Notes under the pieces: generated by a model
What the model was told of the DNA's origin: nothing
The model's input: only the letters and a program-made list of their open reading frames with translations
Database searches by the model: none
Source: Fibrobacterota bacterium
Lineage (GTDB): Bacteria > Fibrobacterota > Chitinivibrionia > Chitinivibrionales > Chitinispirillaceae
DNA: 64,000 nucleotides
Direction of reading: 5' to 3'
NCBI GenBank assembly: GCA_023436145.1
Contig: JAEZKP010000023.1
Coordinates: 140,669-204,668, forward strand
In this document: positions 8,976 to 18,241 of the stretch, in pieces
Position numbering within the stretch: position 1 is the first letter of the stretch
Layout: each line of letters begins with the position of its first letter
Program-made: the position numbers and the translations under genes

Positions 8976-9697
8976 CCAATCCTCTTGAACGCAGATACCA
9001 GGCGAAGTTTCCAGATCAGAAGAAATGCTTCCCGGATAATTTTGGTGGACATTTTCGAAACACCAAGCCTCCGATCGGTAAAAACAATGGGTATTTCAGC
9101 AATTCTGAAACCTTTTTTCCATGCATAATAATTTATTTCCACCTGAAAAGAGTATCCGGAGGAAGATATTTTGTCCAGATCAAGTTTTTCCAGAAGTTCA
9201 CGCCGGAAACACTTAAACCCACCGGTGCAATCCTTTACTGAAATGCCAGTCAGAATGCTGGCGAATTTATTTCCACAATAACTTAACAGCAATCTGGACA
9301 TGGGCCAGTTTATGACATTGACTCCAGACACATACCGGGATCCGATGACCAGGTCATTCTCTTTAATGGCATTTAAAAAATCCGGCAGATATTTGGGATC
9401 ATGTGAAAAATCCGCATCCATTTCAAATATAAACTGATATGAGCGCTCTAATGCCCATAAAAAACCACTGATATAGGCTTTACCCAAACCATTTTTTCCA
9501 GGACGCTCCAGCAGATAAACATCATTTACAGTAGAAGCCATGTCTCTGACACATTGTGCTGTTCCATCCGGTGAAGAATCATCGACTACGAGAATATGAG
9601 CCTGAGGTAATACTTTTTTAATCTCTGGGATTATTAAAACAATATTTTCACGCTCGTTATACGTGGGAATTATTATTAAAACCTGATCTTTTTGCAT
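8972..9697 (-). CDS. Polyprenol-phosphate mannose/glycosyl synthase (DPM1-like GT2)
   Basis: This 241-residue GT2 enzyme matches DPM1-like family members over its whole length: IIIPTYNERENI near the N-terminus, LVVDDSSPDGT, EMDADFSHDP with the DxD-like metal site, SRYVSG, DCTGGFKCFRRE, and a C-terminal RRLGVSKMS. The family transfers a hexose from a nucleotide sugar to a polyprenyl phosphate at the membrane. The lipid-linked sugar then feeds protein or glycan glycosylation. It has no C-terminal GtrA-type membrane domain. The downstream GT2 gene overlaps it by four bases (ATGA), so the pair likely serves one surface-glycan pathway. Confidence 0.87.
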   Translation of the reverse strand: MQKDQVLIIIPTYNERENIVLIIPEIKKVLPQAHILVVDDSSPDGTAQCVRDMASTVNDVYLLERPGKNGLGKAYISGFLWALERSYQFIFEMDADFSHDPKYLPDFLNAIKENDLVIGSRYVSGVNVINWPMSRLLLSYCGNKFASILTGISVKDCTGGFKCFRRELLEKLDLDKISSSGYSFQVEINYYAWKKGFRIAEIPIVFTDRRLGVSKMSTKIIREAFLLIWKLRLVSAFKRIG

Positions 9698-10007
9698 TTT
9701 GAGCTGATCTTTTGATTTCGTGAAATTATTTTCTTGGTTACTGATAGTTTAACTGACCCTTTAGTTTTCTGGTATTCCTTAAAATAAGTTGAATACAATA
9801 ATATATCAAAGAAGTACTGAGGCAGCCACTTTAAAACTGCTGCTATTAGAATATTGCTGATAGTTCTCCGGTAAGCAAACCAATACTGCATAGAATAATT
9901 GAAAAACTGACTTTGATATGATATCTTAATTAAAAAGAAAAGTGCTTTTTATAGAATCTGTCCGATATCTTCCGGTGTGAATATTGTAAAAGGAAAATTC
10001 CCGACAA
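9698..10007. other. Divergent intergenic region between glycosyltransferase and histidine kinase genes
   Basis: This AT-rich stretch separates two divergently transcribed genes and must carry their promoters, but none stands out. A 71-codon minus-strand ORF (9676-9891) covers part of it without homology or a ribosome site and is not called. Confidence 0.4.
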
Positions 10008-12680
10008 ATGCTGATATTCTCTTTTTTTTCAATTTTTGCAACTACTCTATGTTTTGGATTAGCTATAATTGTCCTTAAATACAGTACGCGCAAGACCTCA
10101 AACCGTTTTTTAGGTTTCTTTTGTCTTTCAGCTTCATTCTGGTCATTTACAGAGTTCTTAGCCACCCAATCGGAAACTGCCGGAAAAGCCGCATTCTGGC
10201 TTAATTTCGGGGCAATCTGGACCCTGAGCGTTGCCTTTTTTTTGCATTTTGTTCTTGATTACACCGATTTTCTGAAAAAAAAGCAGTATCGACTTTTTCT
10301 ATATATTACGTATCTGCTGGCTACGGTATTTGCCCTGTTAAACTACTTTGTACTGAAAAATTCAGTGGAATGGACTTACTGGGGCTGGAGTTTTAATACC
10401 GAACCATCCATTCTGGCTTTTATAATAGGCACCTGGGGGATAATCAATTCACTTTTATGTGTGATTTTACTGGCCTATTTCCACTTCACCGCCAAAACTG
10501 AATCAGTCCGTTCCCAATCGCTGATCATTTTATGTGGCTGTGGAAGTGCAGCCCTGATAGGAATTATCGGTGAGTTGCTGCTTCCTTTGCGTTTAGCAAA
10601 CACTCCTGATTTCACCAAGATGGCAATCTCCTGTATGGCGGTATTTGTTACCTATGCGGCCAGCCGTCACAATCTTTTCCATCTCAACCCTTCCGATGCA
10701 GCAGATGTCATTGTGGAATCCATGTCTGACGCACTGGTAGTCGTTAATATCAAGGATGAAATAGTAATAGTAAATAAAGCCCTGCTTAACATGCTTCAAT
10801 ATACAGAAGCAGAACTGCTTGGAAGACATCCTGACATTCTGATTTCATTTATAGCAGACACCGACACCACAGTAAAGCAGCTGCTCAAAGGTGGTTCAGT
10901 CAATGATGTGCAGACTGAATTTATCAGAAAAGATGGTTCAACAATACCCATCTCCTTATCCTGGTCTATACTGCGCAACAAAAATCAGACACTCAAGGGA
11001 ATTGTGTTTTTCGGCCGCGATATCTCTGAACGGCAACAGCATATGCGAAATCTTCAGCAAGCCCATGATGAACTTGAATTGCGGGTGGAACAACGTACCC
11101 TGGAACTGGAACAGCGCAATAAACAGCTCCAATTTCAGATACAGGAGCGTATTCTGGCTGAAAGAGATCTTGCTGCGCAAAAAGAATATCTGGCTGTGAC
11201 GTTACGATCCATTGGTGATGGAGTTATCACGGTTAATGAGCATGACTCAATCGTTTTTCTCAACAAAGCGGCAGAAGCGATCACCGGATGGAAACAGGAT
11301 GATGCGGCAGGGAAAAAATTAACCGACGTGTTTCCAATTAAACATCTGGAACAGCACACTCCCAATTGTCTTCCGGACTCAATTTCTGAAATTGACAGTC
11401 GAAGGGTCGAATTGAAATCTTTGTCAGGAATTAACCATGTTTTATCTGAAAACCGCTCTGCCATACTGGATTGCTCAGGAAAGACAATAGGGTATGTGAT
11501 TGTTTTCAGAGATATTACTGAAAAAGAGATTCTTGAGGAAGAGCTGTTCAAATCCAGGAAACTTGAATCGGTAAGTTTACTTGCCAGTGGTCTGGCACAT
11601 GATTTCAACAACCTGCTGACCGGTATGATAACCAACCTTTTTATGGCTAAGACCGGTTTACCTATAAATAGCGAGACTTATAATCTTATAACTAATGCAG
11701 AAAAAGCTGCTTTTCGGGCATCCAGCCTCACCAAACAGCTCCTTTCATTTGCCAGAGACGGCACGACTCCCAACAGAGAAGTTTGCTCCTTGAAGGAGCT
11801 TATAGAGGAATCGGTGGGATTTTATCTTAGTGGCTCAAAGTGCGACTACAGATTAAATCTTGATGAACAACTGCAGATGGTGGAAATAGATCGTGGCCAG
11901 ATAGATCAGGTACTTAACAACATCATTGTTAATGCAGATCAATCCATGCCTCAGGGAGGAACCATTACTGTTAAAGCTAATAATGTGGAGCTACAGAAAA
12001 ATGCAAATATTCCAATAAAACCGGGCAAATATGTCTGTATCTCGGTTACTGATGATGGCTCAGGTATTGCACCTGAAAATATTCACCGGATTTTCGATCC
12101 CTACTTCACCACTCGTCAACAAGGGAATGGTCTGGGACTGAGCTCAGCATACACCATAGTGCAAAAACATAATGGATATATAACCGTGCAATCTGAGCTC
12201 AATAAGGGGTCCACCTTTAATATCTATCTGCCCGCATCAGAAAACAGCTTCTCAGCTGACACTGTTACCATTGAGCAAACAGGACAGGGGCGCGGCAAGA
12301 TTCTGGTACTGGATGATGATGATATTATACGTCGTAGTACAGAAAGGCTTTTGTCCCATTTGGGTTATAAAGTTTTTATGGCTAACGAAGGCCAACAGGC
12401 TTTGCGGTTGTATAGTGCTGCAATTGAAAATAAGTCTCCCTTCGATGCCGCAATTCTTGATTTAACCGTGCCTGGAGGTAAAGGTGCTCAGGAAATAATT
12501 GGAGATTTGTGCAAAATGGACCCTAACATTAAAGCCATCGTCTCCAGTGGTTATCCAAACGACCCGGTTATGTTAAATTTCCTCTCCTTTGGTTTTTGCG
12601 CCGCTATATCCAAACCATACAATATCGACGAACTCAGCAACCTTCTTAAGAAGATCCTGTTTGTACCAATAAACCAGTAG
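10008..12680 (+). CDS. Membrane-bound hybrid histidine kinase (7TM - PAS - PAS - HisKA - HATPase - REC)
   Basis: This 890-residue sensor starts with about seven membrane helices (residues 1-225, resembling the HisKA_7TM sensor). A PAS domain follows (about 240-350), then a coiled linker (about 350-390), a second PAS domain (about 395-515) and a HisKA domain with phospho-acceptor H531 in GLAHDFNN. The ATPase has an N box (NIIVNADQS), DDGSGIAPE and GNGLGLS. A receiver domain starts at about residue 765 with DDDD and phospho-acceptor D818 in AILDLTVPGG. H-x-FNN and the receiver fused after the ATPase are typical of NtrB-like hybrid kinases. The signal and output partner are unknown. An orphan receiver protein lies 1.5 kb downstream. 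Confidence 0.92.
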   Translation: MLIFSFFSIFATTLCFGLAIIVLKYSTRKTSNRFLGFFCLSASFWSFTEFLATQSETAGKAAFWLNFGAIWTLSVAFFLHFVLDYTDFLKKKQYRLFLYITYLLATVFALLNYFVLKNSVEWTYWGWSFNTEPSILAFIIGTWGIINSLLCVILLAYFHFTAKTESVRSQSLIILCGCGSAALIGIIGELLLPLRLANTPDFTKMAISCMAVFVTYAASRHNLFHLNPSDAADVIVESMSDALVVVNIKDEIVIVNKALLNMLQYTEAELLGRHPDILISFIADTDTTVKQLLKGGSVNDVQTEFIRKDGSTIPISLSWSILRNKNQTLKGIVFFGRDISERQQHMRNLQQAHDELELRVEQRTLELEQRNKQLQFQIQERILAERDLAAQKEYLAVTLRSIGDGVITVNEHDSIVFLNKAAEAITGWKQDDAAGKKLTDVFPIKHLEQHTPNCLPDSISEIDSRRVELKSLSGINHVLSENRSAILDCSGKTIGYVIVFRDITEKEILEEELFKSRKLESVSLLASGLAHDFNNLLTGMITNLFMAKTGLPINSETYNLITNAEKAAFRASSLTKQLLSFARDGTTPNREVCSLKELIEESVGFYLSGSKCDYRLNLDEQLQMVEIDRGQIDQVLNNIIVNADQSMPQGGTITVKANNVELQKNANIPIKPGKYVCISVTDDGSGIAPENIHRIFDPYFTTRQQGNGLGLSSAYTIVQKHNGYITVQSELNKGSTFNIYLPASENSFSADTVTIEQTGQGRGKILVLDDDDIIRRSTERLLSHLGYKVFMANEGQQALRLYSAAIENKSPFDAAILDLTVPGGKGAQEIIGDLCKMDPNIKAIVSSGYPNDPVMLNFLSFGFCAAISKPYNIDELSNLLKKILFVPINQ

Positions 12681-12714
12681 AAATCACCTGTATCAGCTTC
12701 TCTAAGGAAAAATC

Positions 12715-13773
12715 TTACCTGAAATACTTATGAAAATTTTCAGGTAACTGCCGAAAATCCGCCCCTGCTTTCAACTGATCCAAAGGAAGCGAATTTTTGG
12801 TATTCCAGAATAACAGAGGACCATTTTGCTTTTCTTTTTTGGCCATCTCTAAAAATGCGGCGAAGGTTTTGCCAGTATAAACCCCATCCAGTTTAAGTCC
12901 TTCTGTTTTTTGGAGACAGTCTATTGCAGTTTGCGATTCAGCTGTAATGTATCCATAGCCGGGTCCTAAAAAATCCGATTCAAAAGAAAGGTCATCATCG
13001 GTTAAATTACAAAGCGGAAATGATGGATCCTTTTCATGAAGCATTCTGTTAGTGGATTCAAATAGAGCTGAAAATTTTTGAGAATCGGAAACATAGGAGG
13101 GAACCACCCGGACAGCCACCACCTTACTTTGTAAACCTGCAGCTTTAAGCCCCAGCACCAGTCCGACTGCAGTACCCATGGTTCCCAAAGCCACAAAAAT
13201 TGTCTTTGGTTCAGGTAGCTCTCCTTTACCGATCTGCTCTTTAAGCTCAAAAGCAGCATTTATATAACCACAGACTCCCGAAACCGATGATCCACCGGGC
13301 GGGATCACAAATGTTTTTTCGGCATCATTTTCTTCTATCACTTTATTTAGGGAGGCTATATGTGATTCATAAGAGCTATCAAGATGTAATTGTGCTCCAC
13401 TTGCATAATCAGCCAGCAGATTATTGCTGATTTCTTCATTGTACGGCTGCTCAAAAAGCATCAGGGTTACTTCCAGGCCTAATTGTGCTCCAAATATGGC
13501 AACAGCCAGAGCGTGGTTGGAACCCGCCGCACCTGAGGTTATTAAATGCGTGCTGCCGGAGGCTAATACATCACCGAAAATAAACTCAAGCTTTCGAATT
13601 TTATTTCCCCCGTACAGATTAGTACTCAAATCATCTCTTTTAATAAATAAGTCATCACGGGATAATTTCTTACTTAGATTTTCGAGTCTCAACACAGGGG
13701 TTGGGAGGTTTGCTAGCCTGTGGTAGTTAAGCGAGACAGCCAAAAGTGGAAATTTGTTAAATAATGGAATCAT
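12715..13773 (-). CDS. PLP-dependent D-cysteine desulfhydrase / ACC deaminase family enzyme
   Basis: This fold-type II PLP enzyme of 352 residues carries TPVLRLENL, the IKRDDLS segment and GGNKIRKLEF with the cofactor lysine at K58. TSGAAGSNHALAVA, the usual phosphate-proximal loop, follows. The family includes D-cysteine desulfhydrase (DcyD), ACC deaminase and L-cysteate sulfo-lyase, which these motifs do not separate. D-cysteine breakdown to pyruvate, ammonia and sulfide is the commonest role. The gene is monocistronic and converges with the histidine kinase gene across 34 bases. Confidence 0.8.
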   Translation of the reverse strand: MIPLFNKFPLLAVSLNYHRLANLPTPVLRLENLSKKLSRDDLFIKRDDLSTNLYGGNKIRKLEFIFGDVLASGSTHLITSGAAGSNHALAVAIFGAQLGLEVTLMLFEQPYNEEISNNLLADYASGAQLHLDSSYESHIASLNKVIEENDAEKTFVIPPGGSSVSGVCGYINAAFELKEQIGKGELPEPKTIFVALGTMGTAVGLVLGLKAAGLQSKVVAVRVVPSYVSDSQKFSALFESTNRMLHEKDPSFPLCNLTDDDLSFESDFLGPGYGYITAESQTAIDCLQKTEGLKLDGVYTGKTFAAFLEMAKKEKQNGPLLFWNTKNSLPLDQLKAGADFRQLPENFHKYFR

Positions 13774-13869
13774 AATGCCTCATATTTCGATTAATTGTCT
13801 TAGTGCATTAATTATCTTGAGGATAACAGATATTTTTTAAAATAGAATATTTCAAAGGTGGAGTAATCT

Positions 13870-14205
13870 ATGAAAAAAAATTTAGTTCTTCAATTACTAA
13901 CAGGCATGCTGATTATTGCATGTAGTTCCAAAAGTACCATGATGATTCAAAGTTTTGAATTGATTCCGGTGGATATGGAGAAAATCGATCAGAAAGACTA
14001 TTCTGAACTAATTTCCATAGTAGATAAAAATTATGGCGGTGGTAATGACATTTTCAGGACTGCTTCACTTATAAAGGAAGAGTCACATTATTTGTATATA
14101 AGGGTATTTTCATCCAGAGATGAATCCTGTTACCGGGTCAGTGTAGATCGAAACCGCAGCAAAGCAATAAATATTCAGCCAGACTGTGCAGTAACGATTG
14201 AATAA
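13870..14205 (+). CDS. Small hypothetical lipoprotein
   Basis: This 111-residue protein has an N-terminal signal peptide with lipobox LIIAC (C18 acylated) and a short exported domain rich in charged residues with one C-terminal pair of cysteines. GGTGGAG lies well placed upstream of the ATG. I do not recognise the family. The gene ends two bases before the 3' end of the convergent receiver gene. Confidence 0.65.
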   Translation: MKKNLVLQLLTGMLIIACSSKSTMMIQSFELIPVDMEKIDQKDYSELISIVDKNYGGGNDIFRTASLIKEESHYLYIRVFSSRDESCYRVSVDRNRSKAINIQPDCAVTIE

Positions 14206-14207
14206 AG

Positions 14208-14612
14208 TTAAAAATTCTGACCTTCAGGGCTGGCAAAACAAACCGGCTGGCAACAGGAGGTCAGTTTTCTGATCATATTGAGCAGATCCGCTATAAAATC
14301 GGGCGATCCTTTTACCAACACCGGGTATTGTTCATAACCGCTTGTCAAAGCCGAACAATCTGCAGTAGTTATTATCGAAGGGAAGAAACCGAAGGTGTTT
14401 TTGATCTGATTAAGCAGCTGGACTCCATTTAAATAGGGCATTTGGAAATCAGTTATTATGAGGTAAGGATTATTTCCTTTTTGCATATAGCTGAGAACAT
14501 CCAGCGGGTTTTCAAATGTGGTAAGATTTTTGAAACCGGCCAGCTGAAGATGGTATTCGATAAATTGAAGGGTCAACGGGAAATCATCAACAATTACTAT
14601 ATTGCCTGCCAT
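14208..14612 (-). CDS. Stand-alone CheY-like receiver domain protein
   Basis: The 134-residue protein is a single receiver domain with IVIVDDFPL, phospho-acceptor aspartate in LIITDFQMPYLNG, a TTAD switch residue and lysine in VLVKGSP. There is no DNA-binding or enzymatic output domain. A cysteine-rich tail (SCCQPVC) follows the last helix. I chose the ATG at 14612, five codons inside the longest frame, because GAGG lies nine bases before it. The protein may serve a diffusible phosphorelay, possibly with the hybrid kinase at 10008-12680, but this is inference from proximity only. Confidence 0.82.
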   Translation of the reverse strand: MAGNIVIVDDFPLTLQFIEYHLQLAGFKNLTTFENPLDVLSYMQKGNNPYLIITDFQMPYLNGVQLLNQIKNTFGFFPSIITTADCSALTSGYEQYPVLVKGSPDFIADLLNMIRKLTSCCQPVCFASPEGQNF

Positions 14613-14833
14613 AAAATTCATCCTCAATTCAAACCTGCAGCGAAACTAATAAAGCCAGCAGGATAGTAGTAACACTATGGGATTATTGTACATTACTGGG
14701 CAATCTGCGTCCAGCAGTATATGAGTAATAGGCTTTAGAAACCATATAGGTTTTCGACCATTCGATGGCCCGATCATTGCATGCTGTAAAAGTATAGTTG
14801 CAAATACATTCCGGTTTTGGGAGGAGGGCCAAA

Positions 14834-15553
14834 GTGCATAGGATCATATTAACCACTGCTTTCTTTATCATAGTTGTTTCTGGGGTTTACAGCCAGAAAA
14901 AATCAGATAACGTTAATTTACGGACCTATCAGGACAGTCTCAGTTATATAATTGGCCGGGATGTTGGTGCACAGTTAAAGGAACTGGAAACCGATGTGGA
15001 GATTTCTCCATTTTCTTTAGGGGTAGATCAGGCACTCAAAGGGACTCCCTCTTTAATTGATTCAATGAGAGCGGATTCGATTCGTCGTAAGTTTTCTGAG
15101 GAAGTTCAAGAGAAGTTATCTAAAAAGCAGGCAGAGCTTGCCGAAGACAATCTGAAAAAAGGTGAGGCATTTCTGGCTGCCAATAAAAAGAAGGCTAATG
15201 TGAAAACCACTCCCAGTGGTCTTCAGTATCTGATAATCAACAAAGGAAAAGGAGATAAACCCACTCAAAGCGATTCAGTCAAAGTGAGCTACAAAGGCAT
15301 GTTGATTGATAGCACAGTTTTTGACAGTACAATGGCCGGAAATCCTGTAGCACTGGACCTGCAAAGGGTGATTCCGGGTTTATCCGAAGGGATTCAACTG
15401 ATGAATGTAGGGAGTAAGTACCGCTTTTTTGTTCCACCAGATCTGGCGTACGGCCCATCTGGAGCGCCTCCGGCGATTCCTCCTAATGCTGTACTGATTT
15501 TCGATGTAACACTACAGGAAATCATCGGAAAAGAATTGAAGAGTAAATACTGA
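14834..15553 (+). CDS. Exported FKBP-type peptidyl-prolyl isomerase (FkpA/Mip-like)
   Basis: This is a two-domain periplasmic FKBP. It has a signal peptide (cleavage near VVSGVYS), an N-terminal helical dimerisation domain with LSYIIGRDVG and a long charged helix (about residues 85-125), and a C-terminal FKBP domain. The FKBP domain shows TPSGLQYLI, VSYKGML, FDSTMAG, VIPGLSEGIQLM, GSKYRFFVPPDLAYG and PPNAVLIFDVTL. It catalyses proline isomerisation of exported proteins and acts as a chaperone. The start is the GTG at 14834, because GGAGGAGG lies eight bases upstream. An upstream in-frame start would add twelve residues without a ribosome site. Confidence 0.9.
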   Translation: MHRIILTTAFFIIVVSGVYSQKKSDNVNLRTYQDSLSYIIGRDVGAQLKELETDVEISPFSLGVDQALKGTPSLIDSMRADSIRRKFSEEVQEKLSKKQAELAEDNLKKGEAFLAANKKKANVKTTPSGLQYLIINKGKGDKPTQSDSVKVSYKGMLIDSTVFDSTMAGNPVALDLQRVIPGLSEGIQLMNVGSKYRFFVPPDLAYGPSGAPPAIPPNAVLIFDVTLQEIIGKELKSKY

Positions 15554-15770
15554 CCCATTGGCAGAAACATCTTATATAAAAAAGATGTTCCTGCATATTT
15601 CCCAGAATTCATCTTGCCCCCATCCGCAACATTGCAACCCAAGAGGTTCATTAATCAAAAAAGAAGCTACCCAGTCTGCATCAAAACTATTTTGCTGTTA
15701 TATCATATGCAATGGAATCAAGGCCATTTCTTCTGCATTCATATAGATCCTTCATCTAACTGGGAGCCTT

Positions 15771-17648
15771 ATGAATAAGAATACTGCTTATTTTGGAAGC
15801 GAAAGCTACAGTGGTCCCTGTTGGACTAAACTAGCTGTAGGGCCCTTGACTCTTTTATATCAGGATGGGATCATCAGTTCCATCCGGCTGGGGGATTTTG
15901 AGATAGTACAACGGATTTATATGGCGTTTCGGGATAAATTCTGGAACACTATACATCCTCAGATCACCCCGGTTTTTATGGAAAACGATTCATCTTCTTT
16001 TCGCATCACCTTCAAGGCTTTACATCGTGAAAAGGATATAAATTTCCTTTGGCGGGGAGAGATTTGCGGGCAAAAAGATGGTACGCTTAACTATTCCATG
16101 CATGGAGAAGCGCTCTCCACCTTTGAACGCAACAGAATCGGCTTTTGTGTTCTCCATCCACTGAAGTTATGTGCAGGGCGGGCATGCACAATAGAAACTG
16201 TTGATGGTGAAAAACTGGAGGAAACTTTTCCGGTATTTATCAGTCCTTTTCAGCCTTTTAAAAATATCCGTCAGATAAGTTATAAGGTATCTTCATTTGG
16301 TTCAGTTTCCATACTTTTTGAAGGTGATATTTTTGAAATGGAAGACCAGCGTAACTGGACAGATGCATCATTCAAGACCTATTCAACTCCTCTTTGTGAA
16401 CCTCTTCCGGCAACCGTAGCTTTGGGAAGTGTTATTAAACAATCAGTAACACTAAAAGTGGAAACCTATAAACCATTGAAGGTAAGCACTGCCAGGCCGG
16501 TGGAAATTAAAATCCCTGATCATAATCATAACCGCCATACACTTCCTTATATCGGAGTCAGGTATGCACCCAATGAGCAATTAACCCCTTTTGCTGTAGA
16601 AATGATTCATCAGCTGTCATTCTCTCATCTTCGTATTGAAATTGAGGCTGACAGCAGCTCCATTATCTCAGAAATGGAATATCTTTCTAACCAATGCACA
16701 CATTTGGGTTTACCTGCAGAACTGGCAATCTATTTTACTTCAAATTATGAAACAGAAATCCAGTTAATCTCGAAAGTGCTTCGTACAGCACAGATGCCGG
16801 TGAGCACTTTCCTAATTTACAGAAAAGATCAGGCGGTAACCAGTGCGGAAACCGTTGACCGGGTATTTCCAGTTCTGCACTCCTACAACCCCGCTGCGCT
16901 TATAGGCAGTGGTACCGACTCCTATTTTGTAGAAATCAACCGTAATCATCCGGACACTGAACTGCTGGATCTGCTATGTTTTTCAGCCAACCCTCAGGTA
17001 CATACATTTGACAACGATGCAGTAATGAGAAATCTTCCCGGAATATCAGAAACGCTCCGGACTGCAGCACTCTTTCAGGGAAGGGCGCGACCGGCGATAT
17101 CTACTTTAAGTTTACGGCCCAGAAACCGTTTCCGACCTGAGAAATTTGGAGGTGCAGATCCCAGGCAACAGGGGCTCTTTGCCGCAGCCTGGTCTTTGGG
17201 AGCATTTATGCACTGTATCGCAGCAGGGGCAGCAAGTGTTACTTTTTTTGAATCGATCGGCCCTGCCGGGCTAATGCCCTCTCAAAAAGAAGCGGTATAC
17301 CCGGTTTATCACATTTTTGCATCCATTGGTGAAATGAGGGGGGCACTGGCCAGAGTTTGCAGTTGCACTGAACCGGATAGAATCGCCAGTATTGCCCTAT
17401 GGTCTGAAACCTCAATGATGCTTCTGGTTGCCAATCTCACAGATACTGTTCAACAGGTCACAATCTTCGATCTTCCTGAAACTATATCTTTTGTATCTCT
17501 GGATGAGAACACTCTTGAAGAGGCAATCCTTTTTCCACTGCTTTGGAGATGCAAGAAAGGGACACAACGCAGCTCCAATGGCCCCTTTCACATTTTTGAT
17601 CTGCTTCCATATGCCATTTTACGCATTGAAGCGCCTGTTATTCTATAA
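15771..17648 (+). CDS. Uncharacterised 625-residue protein, similar to the D-apionate lactonase (ApnL) family
   Basis: The protein has no signal peptide and no membrane segment. Its N-terminal half contains EIVQRIYMAFRDKFWNT, RNRIGFCVLHPLK, FISPFQPFKNI and the very characteristic FEMEDQRNWTDASFKTY. As I remember them, these are conserved in a family of about 600 residues that includes ApnL, the D-apionate lactonase. The C-terminal half looks like a TIM-barrel with conserved TLSLRPRNRF and a GAASVTFFES strand. No other apiose or apionate catabolism gene is near, so the substrate is uncertain. GGGAG sits five bases before the ATG. It seems monocistronic. Confidence 0.55.
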   Translation: MNKNTAYFGSESYSGPCWTKLAVGPLTLLYQDGIISSIRLGDFEIVQRIYMAFRDKFWNTIHPQITPVFMENDSSSFRITFKALHREKDINFLWRGEICGQKDGTLNYSMHGEALSTFERNRIGFCVLHPLKLCAGRACTIETVDGEKLEETFPVFISPFQPFKNIRQISYKVSSFGSVSILFEGDIFEMEDQRNWTDASFKTYSTPLCEPLPATVALGSVIKQSVTLKVETYKPLKVSTARPVEIKIPDHNHNRHTLPYIGVRYAPNEQLTPFAVEMIHQLSFSHLRIEIEADSSSIISEMEYLSNQCTHLGLPAELAIYFTSNYETEIQLISKVLRTAQMPVSTFLIYRKDQAVTSAETVDRVFPVLHSYNPAALIGSGTDSYFVEINRNHPDTELLDLLCFSANPQVHTFDNDAVMRNLPGISETLRTAALFQGRARPAISTLSLRPRNRFRPEKFGGADPRQQGLFAAAWSLGAFMHCIAAGAASVTFFESIGPAGLMPSQKEAVYPVYHIFASIGEMRGALARVCSCTEPDRIASIALWSETSMMLLVANLTDTVQQVTIFDLPETISFVSLDENTLEEAILFPLLWRCKKGTQRSSNGPFHIFDLLPYAILRIEAPVIL

Positions 17649-17794
17649 TTGCAAAAACCTGGCGACTATTATTACAAATTATCCGTAAATTTTTTCCGGT
17701 ATTCTCTGGCCGTAATTTTGCTTTTCTCAAAAAATATCACTTTAACTTAGCTGCACCCTCTACTGCTATATGCACAATCCCTGAGGAGTAATTT

Positions 17795-18241
17795 ATGACT
17801 CGAACATCAGTAAAAAAGGGAGATACTGTTTTGATAGATTTCACTTTACGTCTAGAAAACGGTACTGTAGTAGGAACCACTTTGGATTCTGAGCCAGTGG
17901 AAATTGTGGTTGGTAATGGAGATGTCATTTTCGGTATCGAAAAAGCAGTCCTGGGGATGCGTGAGGGAGAACAACAAAGCGTAGTCATTAATTCCCAGGA
18001 TGCCTTTGGTCCACACCAGGACGAACTTATCCAGGAAATTGACAGGTCCCGAATTCCTCATGCAACCGAACTAATTGCGGGTCAGATCATTGAACTGAAT
18101 ACCGGCAGTGATGAATCAATTCCGGCTACCATACTGGAAGTAAATCAAAAAACAGTTAAAGTAGATGCCAACCATCAGCTGGCCGGAAAAAATGTGGTGG
18201 TTGATCTCCGAATAGTAGAAGTGATGAGAAGAGAAGCATGA
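17795..18241 (+). CDS. SlyD-type FKBP peptidyl-prolyl isomerase
   Basis: This cytoplasmic 148-residue protein has the SlyD layout: an FKBP strand (VLIDFTLRLENGTVVGTT), the VVGNGDVIFGIEKAVLGM segment, then the insert-in-flap domain with AFGPHQDELIQEIDRSRIP. It lacks the histidine- and cysteine-rich nickel-binding tail of E. coli SlyD. It isomerises prolyl bonds and chaperones folding intermediates. GAGGAG precedes the ATG at normal distance. Its stop overlaps the start of the glucanotransferase gene by four bases, so the two are co-translated. Confidence 0.88.
   Translation: MTRTSVKKGDTVLIDFTLRLENGTVVGTTLDSEPVEIVVGNGDVIFGIEKAVLGMREGEQQSVVINSQDAFGPHQDELIQEIDRSRIPHATELIAGQIIELNTGSDESIPATILEVNQKTVKVDANHQLAGKNVVVDLRIVEVMRREA

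Noticed and set aside
9676..9891. 71-codon minus-strand ORF upstream of the DPM1-like gene
   Set aside because: It overlaps the start of that gene by 22 bases and has no ribosome site. Its hydrophobic and basic sequence matches nothing I know. A decayed remnant is possible but unsupported.
14683..14871. 62-codon minus-strand ORF opposite the start of the FKBP gene
   Set aside because: It lies over the ribosome site and signal peptide of the FKBP gene and has no homology.
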